This document shows positions 52,790-61,120 of a DNA stretch of 64,000 bases, piece after piece. The translations under genes were made by a program, and so were the position numbers. The stretch covers positions 124,001 through 188,000 of the forward strand of contig NZ_JAAGKO020000007.1 of NCBI RefSeq assembly GCF_027947535.2, written 5' to 3'. The notes under the pieces are model-generated. The model was not told the DNA's origin. It saw only the letters and a list, made by a program, of their open reading frames with translations, and did no database searches. The stretch's first letter is position 1. Each line of letters starts with the position of its first letter. Source of the stretch: Streptantibioticus silvisoli. GTDB lineage: Bacteria; Actinomycetota; Actinomycetes; Streptomycetales; Streptomycetaceae.

Positions 52790-54022
52790 ATGCGCGCAGT
52801 CCCCGCCCGCCTCGTCGGGCTCATCAAGCGGCGTAACGAGCCGGTTCTCGTACAGTTCGTCCGCTCCACGGTGGCCGCGATGCTCAGCTACGTCGTCGCG
52901 CTGCACCTGGTGTCCAACCCGCGTCCGCTGACCGCGCCGCTGACCGCGCTGCTGGTCGTGCAGGTCACCCTCTACACGACGCTGACCACCGGGGTGCGCC
53001 GGGTGCTGGCGGTGGTGGCCGGCGTGCTGATCGCGGTCGGCTTCAGCGAGGCGCTGGGGCTGCGGTGGTGGAGCCTCGGTCTGATCATCATGACGGCGCT
53101 GCTGATCGGCCACGCCATCCGGGTGGACGAGTTCGTCGCCGAGGTGGCGATCAGCGGCATGCTCATCCTCGGCGTGTCCACCCCCGGCAGCCAGGCCTGG
53201 GACCGGGTCGCCGAGACGCTGATCGGTGCCGGGGTCGGCGTGCTGCTCAACGCGTTCTTCGCCCCGCCGGTGTTCGTCCAGACGGCCGGCCAGGCGGTGC
53301 AGGACCTCGCCGAGTGGATGGCGTCGCTGCTGCGCCGGATCGGCAACGACATGGCCCGGGGCGCCGCCGCCCGGCAGGCCGCGTCGTGGCTGGCCGAGGC
53401 GCGCACCCTGGACAACGAGATCTCCCGCTTCGACGCCTCGCTGCGCCGCGCCGAGGAGAGCACCCGGCTCAACCCCCGGGTGCGGCAGGGGGCGATGGCC
53501 CGGCTGGTGCTGCGCAGCGGTCTGGACACCATGGAGGTGTGCGCGGTACTGCTGCGCGCGGTGTGCCGTTCGCTGCGGGACCTGGCGCCGGACAACGACG
53601 CGGGCGAGTCGCTGTACGAGGGCGAGGTGGCCCTGTCGCTGGAGCGGCTGATGGACCGTACGGCCGCGGCGGTCGACAACTTCGGGCAGCTCATCACCGC
53701 CCAGGTCAGCGCCGGGGCCGACCAGGCCGAGGAGGAGCTGGCCCGGGCCCTGCGGGAGGGCCGCGCGGAGCGCGACCGGCTGGCGGCGATGCTGCGTGCC
53801 GAGACCGAGCGGAACTGGGAGGGCTGGGAGATGCACGGCGCGCTGCTGGCCAGCATCGACCGCATCATGGACGAACTCGACGTCGAGCGGCGGTCGCGCT
53901 GGCTGGCCGAGCAGGTCGGCGCGGACAAACCGGTGCCGGGCGCCATGGTCAACCGGCTGCGGCGCGGCGCCCGCTCCGCGTCGTACCGCCTGCGGCGCGG
54001 CCCGGGCCCCCGGGGAGGCTGA
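52790..54022 (+). CDS. FUSC / aromatic acid exporter family membrane protein
   Basis: 410-aa protein of the FUSC (fusaric acid resistance)/aromatic-acid exporter group. Five or six hydrophobic helices fill residues 20-165 (T-V-A-A-M-L-S-Y-V-V-A-L-H, L-T-A-L-L-V-V-Q-V-T-L-Y, G-V-R-R-V-L-A-V-V-A-G-V-L). A long charged cytoplasmic helical domain with E-E-L-A-R-A-L-R-E-G-R and a basic tail follow. The family exports aromatic acids or small anions, but the substrate here is unknown. ATG 52790 is used; the ribosome site is weak. It follows the GGDEF/EAL gene after 84 bases, possibly under separate control. Confidence 0.85.
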   Translation: MRAVPARLVGLIKRRNEPVLVQFVRSTVAAMLSYVVALHLVSNPRPLTAPLTALLVVQVTLYTTLTTGVRRVLAVVAGVLIAVGFSEALGLRWWSLGLIIMTALLIGHAIRVDEFVAEVAISGMLILGVSTPGSQAWDRVAETLIGAGVGVLLNAFFAPPVFVQTAGQAVQDLAEWMASLLRRIGNDMARGAAARQAASWLAEARTLDNEISRFDASLRRAEESTRLNPRVRQGAMARLVLRSGLDTMEVCAVLLRAVCRSLRDLAPDNDAGESLYEGEVALSLERLMDRTAAAVDNFGQLITAQVSAGADQAEEELARALREGRAERDRLAAMLRAETERNWEGWEMHGALLASIDRIMDELDVERRSRWLAEQVGADKPVPGAMVNRLRRGARSASYRLRRGPGPRGG

Positions 54023-54076
54023 ACGCGCCGCCCGGCGCACCCGGCGCGGCGGCGGGCGCGCGCCTACGATCGGGGC

Positions 54077-54514
54077 ATGGCGCTCATCGCGATCACCCGG
54101 CGTTGCGAGCTGCCCGCCGAAGAGGCGTGGCGGCGGCTGACCCGGTGGGAGGGGCACGCCGCACACGTGCCGTTGACGCGGATCGTCGTCGAGACCCCGC
54201 CGCCGAACGGGCCGGGAACCCGGTTCACGGCGCGCACCGGGGTGGGCGCCGCCGGGTTCGACGACCCGATGGAGGTCGTGCGGTGGCAACCGCCGCTGCC
54301 GGGGGCGGCGGGGCATTGCCGGCTGGAGAAGCGCGGCCGGGTCGTCACCGGGTGGGCGCAGATCGAGGTGGCGCCGGACGGCACCGGGTGCGTGGTGCGG
54401 TGGCGGGAGGACATCCGGGTGCTGCGGCTGCCCGCGGTGTTCGACGGGCTGACCGCGGCGGGCGGCCGGCTGATGTTCGGCCGGGCGGTGGACGGGCTGC
54501 TGGCCGGGTCCTGA
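54077..54514 (+). CDS. SRPBCC (START-like) family protein
   Basis: 145-aa protein of the SRPBCC/polyketide-cyclase fold, which binds hydrophobic ligands in a beta-barrel cavity. A-I-T-R-R-C-E-L-P-A-E-E-A-W-R-R-L-T-R-W-E-G-H-A is the first helix-strand unit, then T-R-F-T-A-R-T-G-V, M-E-V-V-R-W-Q-P, C-R-L-E-K-R-G-R and C-V-V-R-W-R-E-D-I. No catalytic residues are apparent. ATG 54077 starts it. The FUSC gene ends 54 bases upstream on the same strand, so cotranscription is likely. A PBP fragment follows immediately. Confidence 0.8.
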   Translation: MALIAITRRCELPAEEAWRRLTRWEGHAAHVPLTRIVVETPPPNGPGTRFTARTGVGAAGFDDPMEVVRWQPPLPGAAGHCRLEKRGRVVTGWAQIEVAPDGTGCVVRWREDIRVLRLPAVFDGLTAAGGRLMFGRAVDGLLAGS

Positions 54515-54534
54515 GCCTCGCGCGGGCCGCCGGC

Positions 54535-54714
54535 CGGCCCGGCGACCTGCCGGACGTGGGCGCCAGGACCGGCACCGCCGAGGAGCAGACCCACACCAAC
54601 GGCTGGCCGACGGCGTACGACGACCACTACGCGGTGGCCTCGCTGGTGGAGGGCGGCACGTCCGGGGTGGACTCGGCGGGCTGGATCGTCCGGCACGTCC
54701 TCACCGGTTCGTAG
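54535..54714 (+). pseudogene. C-terminal remnant of a penicillin-binding protein transpeptidase
   Basis: About 59 codons without a start. L-P-D-V-G-A-R-T-G-T-A-E reproduces the third PBP motif region (K-T-G, here R-T-G), then N-G-W-P-T-A-Y-D-D-H-Y-A-V-A-S-L-V-E-G-G-T-S-G-V-D-S-A-G-W-I-V-R, which follows the usual end of Streptomyces PBP transpeptidase domains. No upstream part of the domain is present; it begins 20 bases after the SRPBCC stop. It is a remnant left by a deletion, in a frame different from its neighbour. Confidence 0.7.
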
Positions 54715-54810
54715 GGTCGTCCGCCCGCCGTCCGCCCGCCGCACCGCCGGGTGGCTCATTGTGCGGCCCCCGCCCTGGGCCTCCCCGGCCGGTCTGCCTA
54801 ACGTGTCGTC

Positions 54811-55599
54811 ATGGACATCACCGACAGCGCCGCCTCCGGCTCACTGACCGCCGGCCGTTTCCTCACCGGGCGCACCGCCCTCGTCACCGGTGCCGCCAGC
54901 GGGATCGGCCGGGCCTGCGCCATCGCCCTGGCCGCCGCGGGCGCGGCCGTCGAGGTGGTCGACCGGGACGCGGTGGGCGCCCGGGCGGTCGCGGCGCTGA
55001 CCGGCGGCACCGCGCACGTGGTGGACCTGTCCGACGGTGCGACGATCGGCACGCTGCCGGACGACGCCGACATCGTGGTGAACAACGCCGGCATCCAGCA
55101 CGTCGCGCCGATCCAGGACTTCCCGCCGGAGACGTTCGCGCTGATCCAGCGGATCATGGTGGAGGCGCCGTTCCGCATCCTGCGCCACACCCTGCCCGGG
55201 ATGTACGCGCGCGGCTGGGGACGCGTCGTCAACATCTCCTCGGTGCACGGCCTGCGGGCCAGCGCCTACAAGTCGGCGTACGTCACCGCCAAGCACGCCC
55301 TGGAGGGCCTGAGCAAGGTGACCGCGCTGGAGGGCGCGCCGCACGGGGTGACCAGCAACTGCGTGTGCCCCGGCTACGTGCGCACCCCGCTGGTGGAGGG
55401 CCAGCTCGCCGACCAGGCGGCGGCGCACGGCATCCCGGAGTCGCAGGTGCTGGATGCGGTGCTGCTGGAGCGCACCGCGGTCAAACGGCTGGTGACGCCG
55501 GAGGAGGTGGCGGAGGCGGTGCTGTGGCTGTGCACGCCGTTCTCCGCGTCGGTGTCCGGCACGTCCTTGACGCTGGACGGCGGGTGGACGGCCGGCTGA
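54811..55599 (+). CDS. 3-Hydroxybutyrate dehydrogenase (SDR)
   Basis: 262-aa short-chain dehydrogenase of the 3-hydroxybutyrate dehydrogenase type, which interconverts 3-hydroxybutyrate and acetoacetate with NAD+. T-G-A-A-S-G-I-G-R-A (nucleotide loop), V-N-N-A-G-I-Q-H-V-A-P-I, the family-typical I-S-S-V-H-G-L-R-A-S-A-Y-K-S-A-Y-V-T-A-K with Y-x-x-x-K, and C-V-C-P-G-Y-V-R-T-P-L-V-E are all present. L-D-G-G-W-T closes it. ATG 54811 is used; the 96 bases upstream would hold its promoter. It is the first gene after the PBP remnant. Confidence 0.88.
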   Translation: MDITDSAASGSLTAGRFLTGRTALVTGAASGIGRACAIALAAAGAAVEVVDRDAVGARAVAALTGGTAHVVDLSDGATIGTLPDDADIVVNNAGIQHVAPIQDFPPETFALIQRIMVEAPFRILRHTLPGMYARGWGRVVNISSVHGLRASAYKSAYVTAKHALEGLSKVTALEGAPHGVTSNCVCPGYVRTPLVEGQLADQAAAHGIPESQVLDAVLLERTAVKRLVTPEEVAEAVLWLCTPFSASVSGTSLTLDGGWTAG

Positions 55600-55604
55600 G
55601 GGGG

Positions 55605-55790
55605 GCGTCGCGGGGGGCGGGGTCGGCGGGGCGGGCGTCGCGGGCGTCCCGGGGCCGGCGGTGCGGATCGGGCGGTGCGGGCGTCCCGGGGCCGGCGGTG
55701 CGGGCCGGGCGGGGCGGGCGTCGCGGGCGTCCCGGGGCCGGCGGTGCGGGCCGGGCGGCGTGGATCGGGCGGTGCCGGTCGGTACCGGCT
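55605..55790. repeat. GC-rich direct repeats downstream of the SDR gene
   Basis: GGGCGTCCCGGGGCCGGCGG occurs at 55642, 55679 and 55725, embedded in GGCGGGCGTCGCGG repeats. They lie between two convergent genes (stops 55599 and 55831). No supported gene. Confidence 0.75.
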
Positions 55791-55830
55791 CGCAGGCCCG
55801 GACCCCGCGGTGGCCGGCGCGTTCCCGGGC

Positions 55831-56922
55831 CTACTCCTCCGCCTCCCGGGCGGCGCCGGCGGGCACGGTTTCGACGGGGGCGGCGGCCGGGTTGCGGGGG
55901 CCGCAGCTGCCCCGGACGACGAGCTCGTAGGGCAGGACGCGTACGGGGTGGCCGCCGGGCCCGGCGGCGGTCACCAGGCGGGCGGCCTCGACGCCCATCC
56001 GCCGGGCCGGCCGCGAGACGACGGTGACCGGTGGCGACACCAGGCTCGCCCACGGCGCGTCGTCGAACATCAGCACCGAGACGTCCCGCGGGACCCGCAG
56101 CCCGCCGGCCCGGACGGCGCGCAGCGCGGCCTCGCCCAGGACGCTGGTGGCGGCGAACAGCGCGGTGGGCGCCGGATCGGCGCGGACGAGCCGCAGCGCG
56201 ACGGCGTCGGCGCTCTCGCGGGTGGGACGGGTGCGGACCACCAGCTCCTCGGGGACCGCGGCACCGGCGGCGTGGAACGCGGCGCGGAAGCCCTCCTCGT
56301 GCTGCCCGGCGCCGGGCGGGCCGCCCAGGTAGCCGATGCGGCGGTGGCCGAGGGCGAGCAGGTACTCGGTGGCGGCGCGGCTGCCGGAGGCGTTGTCGAC
56401 GACGAGGGTGGGGACGTCGAGCGCCTCCACGACCCGGTCGACGAACACCACGTTGACGCCGAGCCGCCGGGCGCCCTGCCACACGTCGACGTTGCCGCCG
56501 GTGGGGAACGCGATGACGCCGTCGACCCGCTGCTGGAGCAGGACTTCGGCGTACTCGCGTTCGGTGGCCGGGTCCTCGCCGCCGGCGCAGACGATGACGT
56601 GCTTGCCGAGCGTCCTGGCGGCGGACAGCACGCCCTCGGCGAACTCGCCGTAGAAGGGGTCGCAGAGGTCGGCGACGATCAGCCCGAGGATGTCGGTGCG
56701 CCGGAGCTTCAGGCCGCGGCCCAGGGCGCTGGGCCGGTAGTCCAGCCGGCGGACGGCCTCCAGGACGCGTTCGCGGGCGGCCGCGCTGGCCTGGCCCTTG
56801 CCGGTCAGGACCCGGGAGACCGTGCCGAGGCCCACCCCGGCCGCCTCGGCGACGTCCTTCATGGTCATGGCCCGGCCCGGTTCCGCCGGGCACCGGCCGC
56901 CGGCTGCCTCGTGGTCGCTCAT
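55831..56922 (-). CDS. LacI-family transcription regulator
   Basis: 363-aa repressor. The HTH (about 20-45) reads M-K-D-V-A-E-A-A-G-V-G-L-G-T-V-S-R-V-L-T and the hinge is Y-R-P-S-A-L-G-R-G-L. The sugar-binding domain has G-L-I-V-A-D-L-C-D-P-F-Y-G-E-F-A-E-G-V and R-V-D-G-V-I-A-F, V-V-F-V-D-R, L-G-H-R-R-I-G-Y-L-G-G and M-F-D-D-A-P-W. The effector is probably a sugar or polyol. ATG 56922 follows AGGGAG. A matching operator lies before the divergent dehydrogenase gene 785 bases away; no such site is seen at its own promoter. Confidence 0.9.
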   Translation of the reverse strand: MSDHEAAGGRCPAEPGRAMTMKDVAEAAGVGLGTVSRVLTGKGQASAAARERVLEAVRRLDYRPSALGRGLKLRRTDILGLIVADLCDPFYGEFAEGVLSAARTLGKHVIVCAGGEDPATEREYAEVLLQQRVDGVIAFPTGGNVDVWQGARRLGVNVVFVDRVVEALDVPTLVVDNASGSRAATEYLLALGHRRIGYLGGPPGAGQHEEGFRAAFHAAGAAVPEELVVRTRPTRESADAVALRLVRADPAPTALFAATSVLGEAALRAVRAGGLRVPRDVSVLMFDDAPWASLVSPPVTVVSRPARRMGVEAARLVTAAGPGGHPVRVLPYELVVRGSCGPRNPAAAPVETVPAGAAREAEE

Positions 56923-57437
56923 CCCCGACTCCCTGTTCGTCCCGTGATCGCGCCCCGGACGACGCCGCGCGCGAACCGGCGTCTGAAGACGAGATACACC
57001 AGCCGGGCCGGTGCCGTCCCTGCGGCGGGCGCGCCCGCCCGCGTCCCGGACGCGCCGGCGGACCGGTCCCGGAGCCGCGGGACACCCGCCGGGACGACGC
57101 GGTTGTCCCGCTCGCGCGGGTGGACCGGCGGGCGGACGGCGCCATTCCGCATCCGGGCGCCGGTGAAGATGACGATCGTGATGACCCGCGGCACGGCCGG
57201 CGACAGCGGGCCCGGCCGTCGGGCCCGTCGCCGGGGCGACGTCGGCCACGGCGGCTCCGCGCGGTCCGGCGGGCGCGGGGCCGGACACGTCGCGCGACAC
57301 GCGCGTGCCGGACGGGGTCCGGGTCAGCACGCGGCCGGCGACGACGGCACTCCGGGAACGGTTCCGGCGCTCCGAACGCGTCGACACCACCATCCCCCGG
57401 CATCCCCCGGCACGGCTCACACCCGTCGTGCTCCGCC

Positions 57438-57481
57438 CCGGTTCCACTCCGGTTCCACGCCGGTTCCACGCCGGTTCCTCG
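57438..57481. repeat. Four 11-bp direct repeats CCGGTTCCACG
   Basis: Four consecutive 11-base units (57438, 57449, 57460, 57471), with changes only in the last bases, place GGTTCC once per helical turn. A GGAACGGTTCC palindrome lies 73 bases to the left. They may bind a protein; slippage is the alternative. Confidence 0.7.
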
Positions 57482-57670
57482 GCGGCGATGACACCTTCCC
57501 GCCGCGCGCACCGGGGTGGTTCGGCGGCGGACCGCCACGAGCGGCCGGGCGCCGAACGGCACGCGGTCGGCGTGACCGCGTCGCCCGGCGCGGGCGGGAC
57601 GGGATGTCCGGTGTGCCCCCGGTTGGCCGTTGACCGCACCCGGCGGGCGTCCTACGCTCGCCTGCACGCT

Positions 57671-57682
57671 GGAAACGTTTCC
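57671..57682 (+). promoter_or_regulatory. LacI-type operator GGAAACGTTTCC
   Basis: Perfect 12-base palindrome with the CG centre typical of LacI-family sites, 25 bases before the dehydrogenase ATG and between the expected promoter and the ribosome site. It is the likely target of the divergent LacI regulator. Confidence 0.75.
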
Positions 57683-57707
57683 CCACCGCAGGACGAGGAG
57701 TGAGACC

Positions 57708-58742
57708 ATGTCAGGCGTCACCGGCTCGGTCCCCGACAGCATGCGGGCCTGTGTCCTGCACCAGCCGCGCGACCTGCGGCTGGAGGAACGCGCCGCGCCG
57801 CGTCCCGAGCGGGGCGAGGTCGTGGTACGGGTGCGCTCGGTCGGGGTGTGCGGCTCGGACGTGCACTACTACGAGCACGGCCGCATCGGGGACTTCGTGG
57901 TGCGGCAGCCGCTGGTGCTGGGCCACGAGGCGTCCGGCGACATCGTGGCGACCGGCCCCGGCGTACCCGCCGACCGGATCGGCGAACGCGTCGCGATCGA
58001 GCCCGGGTTCCCCTGCCGGTCCTGCGACCAGTGCCGGCACGGCCGGTACAACCTCTGCCCGGACATCGCCTTCTTCGGCACTCCCCCGGTCGACGGCGCG
58101 CTGTGCGACTACGTCCGGGTGCCCGCCGACTTCGCCCACCCGATCCCCGACGCGCTCTCCTACGACGCCGCCGGCCTGCTGGAACCGCTGTCGGTCGGCA
58201 TCTGGGCCAACCGCAAGGCCGGCACCGTACCCGGCGGCTCGGTGCTGATCGCCGGGGCCGGCCCGATCGGCCTGGTCACCGCGCAGATCGCCCGTGCCAT
58301 GGGCGCCACCGAGGTCGTGGTCACCGACATCGGCGCCGAACGCCTCGGCGTCGCCGCGGAACTCGGCGCCACCGGCACCGTACTGGCCGGCGCCGAGAGC
58401 ACCGGCACCGGCTTCGACGCCTTCGTGGACTGCTCCGGCGCCGCCCCGGCCATCGACGCCGGCATCCGCGCGGTCCGCCCGGCCGGCACCGCGGTCCTGG
58501 TCGGCATGGGCGCCGACCGGCTCACCCTGCCCCTCGGCGTCCTGCAGAACCGCGAGATCAACCTCACCGGCACCTTCCGCTACGCCAACACCTGGCCCGC
58601 CGCCATCGCCCTGGCCTCCTCCGGCGCGATCCGGCTCGACCGCATGGTCACCGGCCACTTCGGCCTCGACGAGACCGAGTCCGCGCTGCTGGCCGGCGCC
58701 GACCCGCGACACATCAAGTCGGTTGTGACGCTGGGGGGTTGA
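57708..58742 (+). CDS. Zinc-dependent polyol/alcohol dehydrogenase
   Basis: 344-aa medium-chain dehydrogenase (MDR) close to sorbitol/xylitol dehydrogenases; it would oxidise a sugar alcohol with NAD(P)+. Catalytic zinc ligands lie in V-C-G-S-D-V-H-Y-Y (C48) and G-H-E-A-S-G-D (H73, E74). Structural zinc cysteines are in C-R-S-C-D-Q-C-R-H-G-R-Y-N-L-C, and the nucleotide site in G-A-G-P-I-G-L-V-T. ATG 57708 follows GAGGAG, and a LacI-type operator lies just upstream, so expression is probably derepressed by a sugar or polyol through the adjacent LacI protein. Confidence 0.9.
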   Translation: MSGVTGSVPDSMRACVLHQPRDLRLEERAAPRPERGEVVVRVRSVGVCGSDVHYYEHGRIGDFVVRQPLVLGHEASGDIVATGPGVPADRIGERVAIEPGFPCRSCDQCRHGRYNLCPDIAFFGTPPVDGALCDYVRVPADFAHPIPDALSYDAAGLLEPLSVGIWANRKAGTVPGGSVLIAGAGPIGLVTAQIARAMGATEVVVTDIGAERLGVAAELGATGTVLAGAESTGTGFDAFVDCSGAAPAIDAGIRAVRPAGTAVLVGMGADRLTLPLGVLQNREINLTGTFRYANTWPAAIALASSGAIRLDRMVTGHFGLDETESALLAGADPRHIKSVVTLGG

Positions 58743-58769
58743 GGTCGGCGGGGGTGGGCGGGTGTCGTT

Positions 58770-58905
58770 GCGGCCGGTCAACGGCGGGCGGCTGGCGGCG
58801 CGGGCGGCCTCCGGTGCGGCCGGTCAACGGTGAGCGGTGCGGCCGGTCAACGCTGACGGATCACACCGCGCCCCGCCTCCCGTGCGGCCGGTCGACGCAG
58901 ACGGA
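58770..58905. repeat. GTGCGGCCGGTCAACG direct repeats
   Basis: Four copies of TGCGGCCGGTCAACG (58771, 58817, 58839 and, with CGACG, 58880) and two of ACGGATCACACCGCG occur between convergent genes. No gene is seen. Confidence 0.6.
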
Positions 58906-59826
58906 TCACACCGCGGCGAGCAACCGGTCGGCGATGACGCGGGCGCCCTCGTCGCTGGTCAGGACGGTGTAGTGGTTGGTGGCCGGGACCGGTTCGGTGG
59001 TGAGCGTGCCGGTATCGGACAGGCCGGCGGCCGCCAGGCGGGCGGGGTCGTACAGGCCCTGGGGTTCGTTCATCACGCCGCGTTCGGCCCACAGCAGGCG
59101 GGCCGGGCCGGTCAGCCGGTGGACCGCGCCGAGCACCTCGTCGTCGAACTGCCCCACCCCGTCGACCCGGACCGCGTCGATCGAGCAGGCGGACCGCAAC
59201 TCCGGCTCGCGGCCGGCCAGATCGCGCCGGATGTACGCCTCGACCCACGGTGACCAGGAGTCCTCGAACGCCGGGTGCCGCCGCCAGAAGTCCAGGTAGG
59301 CGCCGACCGAGGCGAACGTCATCGACAGCCGCTTCATGGCCGGGCCGATGACGGCGGTGATCAGGTCGTCCGGCGACAGCCCGGCCGGCCGCGGGAAGCC
59401 CACGCCGCCGTCGACCAGCAGCACCGAGGAGAACGCCCGCGGGGTGCGCGCGGCGGCCACCGCGGCCAGGAAGGCACCCATCGAGTGGCCGGTCAGCGTG
59501 ACCCGGTCGGCACCGGCGGCCGCCAGCACCGCCCGCAGGTCGGCCAGGTGCGCGTCGACGCCGTACGGTCCGGGCAGCGTGCCGCTGCGGCCACGGCCGC
59601 GCAGGTCGGGGGCGAGCAGCGTGGCGCGCCCGGCGAGGTGGTGGGCGACGCGGGCCCATGCCAGACCGTTGGCGGTGATGCCGTGCAGCGCGACCACCAC
59701 CGGCGCGTCCGGCACCGTGGCCGGCCAGCGCGGGACGGACAGCTCACCACCGTCGACCGGGACCGCCCACTCCTCGAACGGGGTGACGCCGGGCGGCTGC
59801 TGGTCCTGCGGCGCGCTGGTGGTCAT
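58906..59826 (-). CDS. Alpha/beta hydrolase
   Basis: 306-aa alpha/beta-hydrolase-fold enzyme, ester or related substrate unknown. The oxyanion region is V-A-L-H-G-I-T-A-N-G, the nucleophile elbow G-H-S-M-G (S115), the acid Asp is in the E-R/D-E region of the C-terminal half and the histidine in T-N-H-Y-T-V-L-T. D-L-R-G-R-G-R-S is the usual turn after strand 4. The protein has no signal peptide, so it is probably cytosolic. The ATG at 59826 (M-T-T-S-A-P-Q-D-Q-Q) follows GGAGGG. It is tandem with the DMT transporter gene upstream, 94 bases apart. Confidence 0.88.
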   Translation of the reverse strand: MTTSAPQDQQPPGVTPFEEWAVPVDGGELSVPRWPATVPDAPVVVALHGITANGLAWARVAHHLAGRATLLAPDLRGRGRSGTLPGPYGVDAHLADLRAVLAAAGADRVTLTGHSMGAFLAAVAAARTPRAFSSVLLVDGGVGFPRPAGLSPDDLITAVIGPAMKRLSMTFASVGAYLDFWRRHPAFEDSWSPWVEAYIRRDLAGREPELRSACSIDAVRVDGVGQFDDEVLGAVHRLTGPARLLWAERGVMNEPQGLYDPARLAAAGLSDTGTLTTEPVPATNHYTVLTSDEGARVIADRLLAAV

Positions 59827-59920
59827 GGCGGGCGGCCCTCCCTCGTGGTCGGCGGCGCCAGCCTAACGGCGCCCCGGGAGGAGGGGAACGGGGCCGCGGC
59901 GCGGGCTCCCGGCGCCGGGG

Positions 59921-60895
59921 TCAGTCCCAGTCGTCGCGGTCGCCGTACTCCTCGCGGTCGTCGCCGTCGTCGCCGTCGTGCCGGGCGCCGCTGTCCCCGC
60001 CCCCGGCATGGGCCGGCGCGGTCTCCCCTGGTGGGGCCAGCAGCGACCGGGCGATCGGGGTGGTGGCCAGCAGCAGGGCGCCGCCCAGGGTGACGGCGGC
60101 GCCGAGAAGCTCCGGGAGCAGGAACCAGCCGGTGCGGATCTGCTCGCGGTAGACGAACACCCCCAGCGTGATGCTCAGCAGCGCGTCGCCCATGGTCAGC
60201 GCCGGCTGCGAGGCGGCGAGCGGTCCGGACTGGAGGGCGTTCTCCAGCAGGAACAGCGCGCTGACGCCGGCGGCGGCGAAGGCGTAGGTCTGCCAGGAGG
60301 TGAAGAAGCCCACCGGGCCGCCGACGTCCCACGCGTAGGTGGCCGACTTCATCAGGGCCGCGGTGAGGGCGTAGCCGATGGCGGTCGCGGCGGCGAAGCA
60401 GGCGGCGCGGGTCGGGCCGGCCGGGCGGCGCAGCGCGGTGCCGACCAGCAGGATCGACGCCGCCGCGCAGACCATCAGCGCGGGTACCCAGCGGCTCATC
60501 GGCGCCTGCTGGGCCCCGGCCGAGGAGTCGGCGGCGGCCAGCGCGGTGCCCAGGCCCACCACGATGCATCCGATGCCCAGCCAGCCGCGCCGCGGCAGCC
60601 GGCGGCGCAGCACGACCCCGGCGATCATCAGCGCGAAGGGCAGTTCCAGCACGAAGATGGGCTGGACGATGGCCAGCGCGCCGTTGATCAGGGCCAGCGC
60701 CTGGAAGCAGGCGGAGCAGATCACCGCGCCGATGCCGGCCAGCCAGATCGGCCGCCGGGCCAGGTCCACCATCAGCTGGAGGCTGAAGCCCGCCGACAAC
60801 GGCACGGTCAGTGCCGCGCGCCGTTGCAGCACGGTGGCCAGCGCGTTGCTCGCCGCCGCCAGCAGGGCGAACACCACGGCCAGCGTCATCGCCAC
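59921..60895 (-). CDS. DMT superfamily transporter
   Basis: 324-aa membrane protein with nine or ten hydrophobic helices, of the EamA/drug-metabolite transporter superfamily. It starts T-L-A-V-V-F-A-L-L-A-A-A-S-N-A-L-A-T-V-L-Q-R-R-A-A-L, a typical start for this actinomycete subgroup, and has I-V-Q-P-I-F-V-L-E-L-P-F-A-L-M and Q-P-A-L-T-M-G-D-A-L-L-S-I-T-L-G-V. An acidic tail (residues 300-324, E-E-Y-G-D-R-D-D-W-D) is cytoplasmic. GTG at 60895 is chosen because GGAGGAG sits 7 bases upstream; ATG 60889 would be too far. Substrate unknown. Confidence 0.85.
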   Translation of the reverse strand: MAMTLAVVFALLAAASNALATVLQRRAALTVPLSAGFSLQLMVDLARRPIWLAGIGAVICSACFQALALINGALAIVQPIFVLELPFALMIAGVVLRRRLPRRGWLGIGCIVVGLGTALAAADSSAGAQQAPMSRWVPALMVCAAASILLVGTALRRPAGPTRAACFAAATAIGYALTAALMKSATYAWDVGGPVGFFTSWQTYAFAAAGVSALFLLENALQSGPLAASQPALTMGDALLSITLGVFVYREQIRTGWFLLPELLGAAVTLGGALLLATTPIARSLLAPPGETAPAHAGGGDSGARHDGDDGDDREEYGDRDDWD

Positions 60896-61120
60896 CCGCC
60901 TACTCCTCCCGAACCGGTTCCGCCGCCCGGTACCGGTGTGGATCACCTGTGGCGCGGCCCGTCCACCTTATGGCCTGGTGGGGGCGCGCCCGCGCGGTGG
61001 CCGGAGCCGTCCGGGGCACAGGCGGCCCGCGGCAGGCGTGCCGGCCCGGCACGGGGTAGGGATCGGGGCATCCGGGGCGCCGTCAGCAGCGGCGGCGCCG
61101 ACGACGGTTGGAGTGGGCGG

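Larger units (their letters stand above)
56923..57707. other. Divergent intergenic region, LacI / dehydrogenase
   Basis: 785 bases with no supported gene. It holds four 11-base direct repeats CCGGTTCCACG (57438-57481), one inverted site GGAACGGTTCC (57355-57365) and the LacI-type operator (57671-57682). The first half is GC-rich and unremarkable. Confidence 0.6.
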
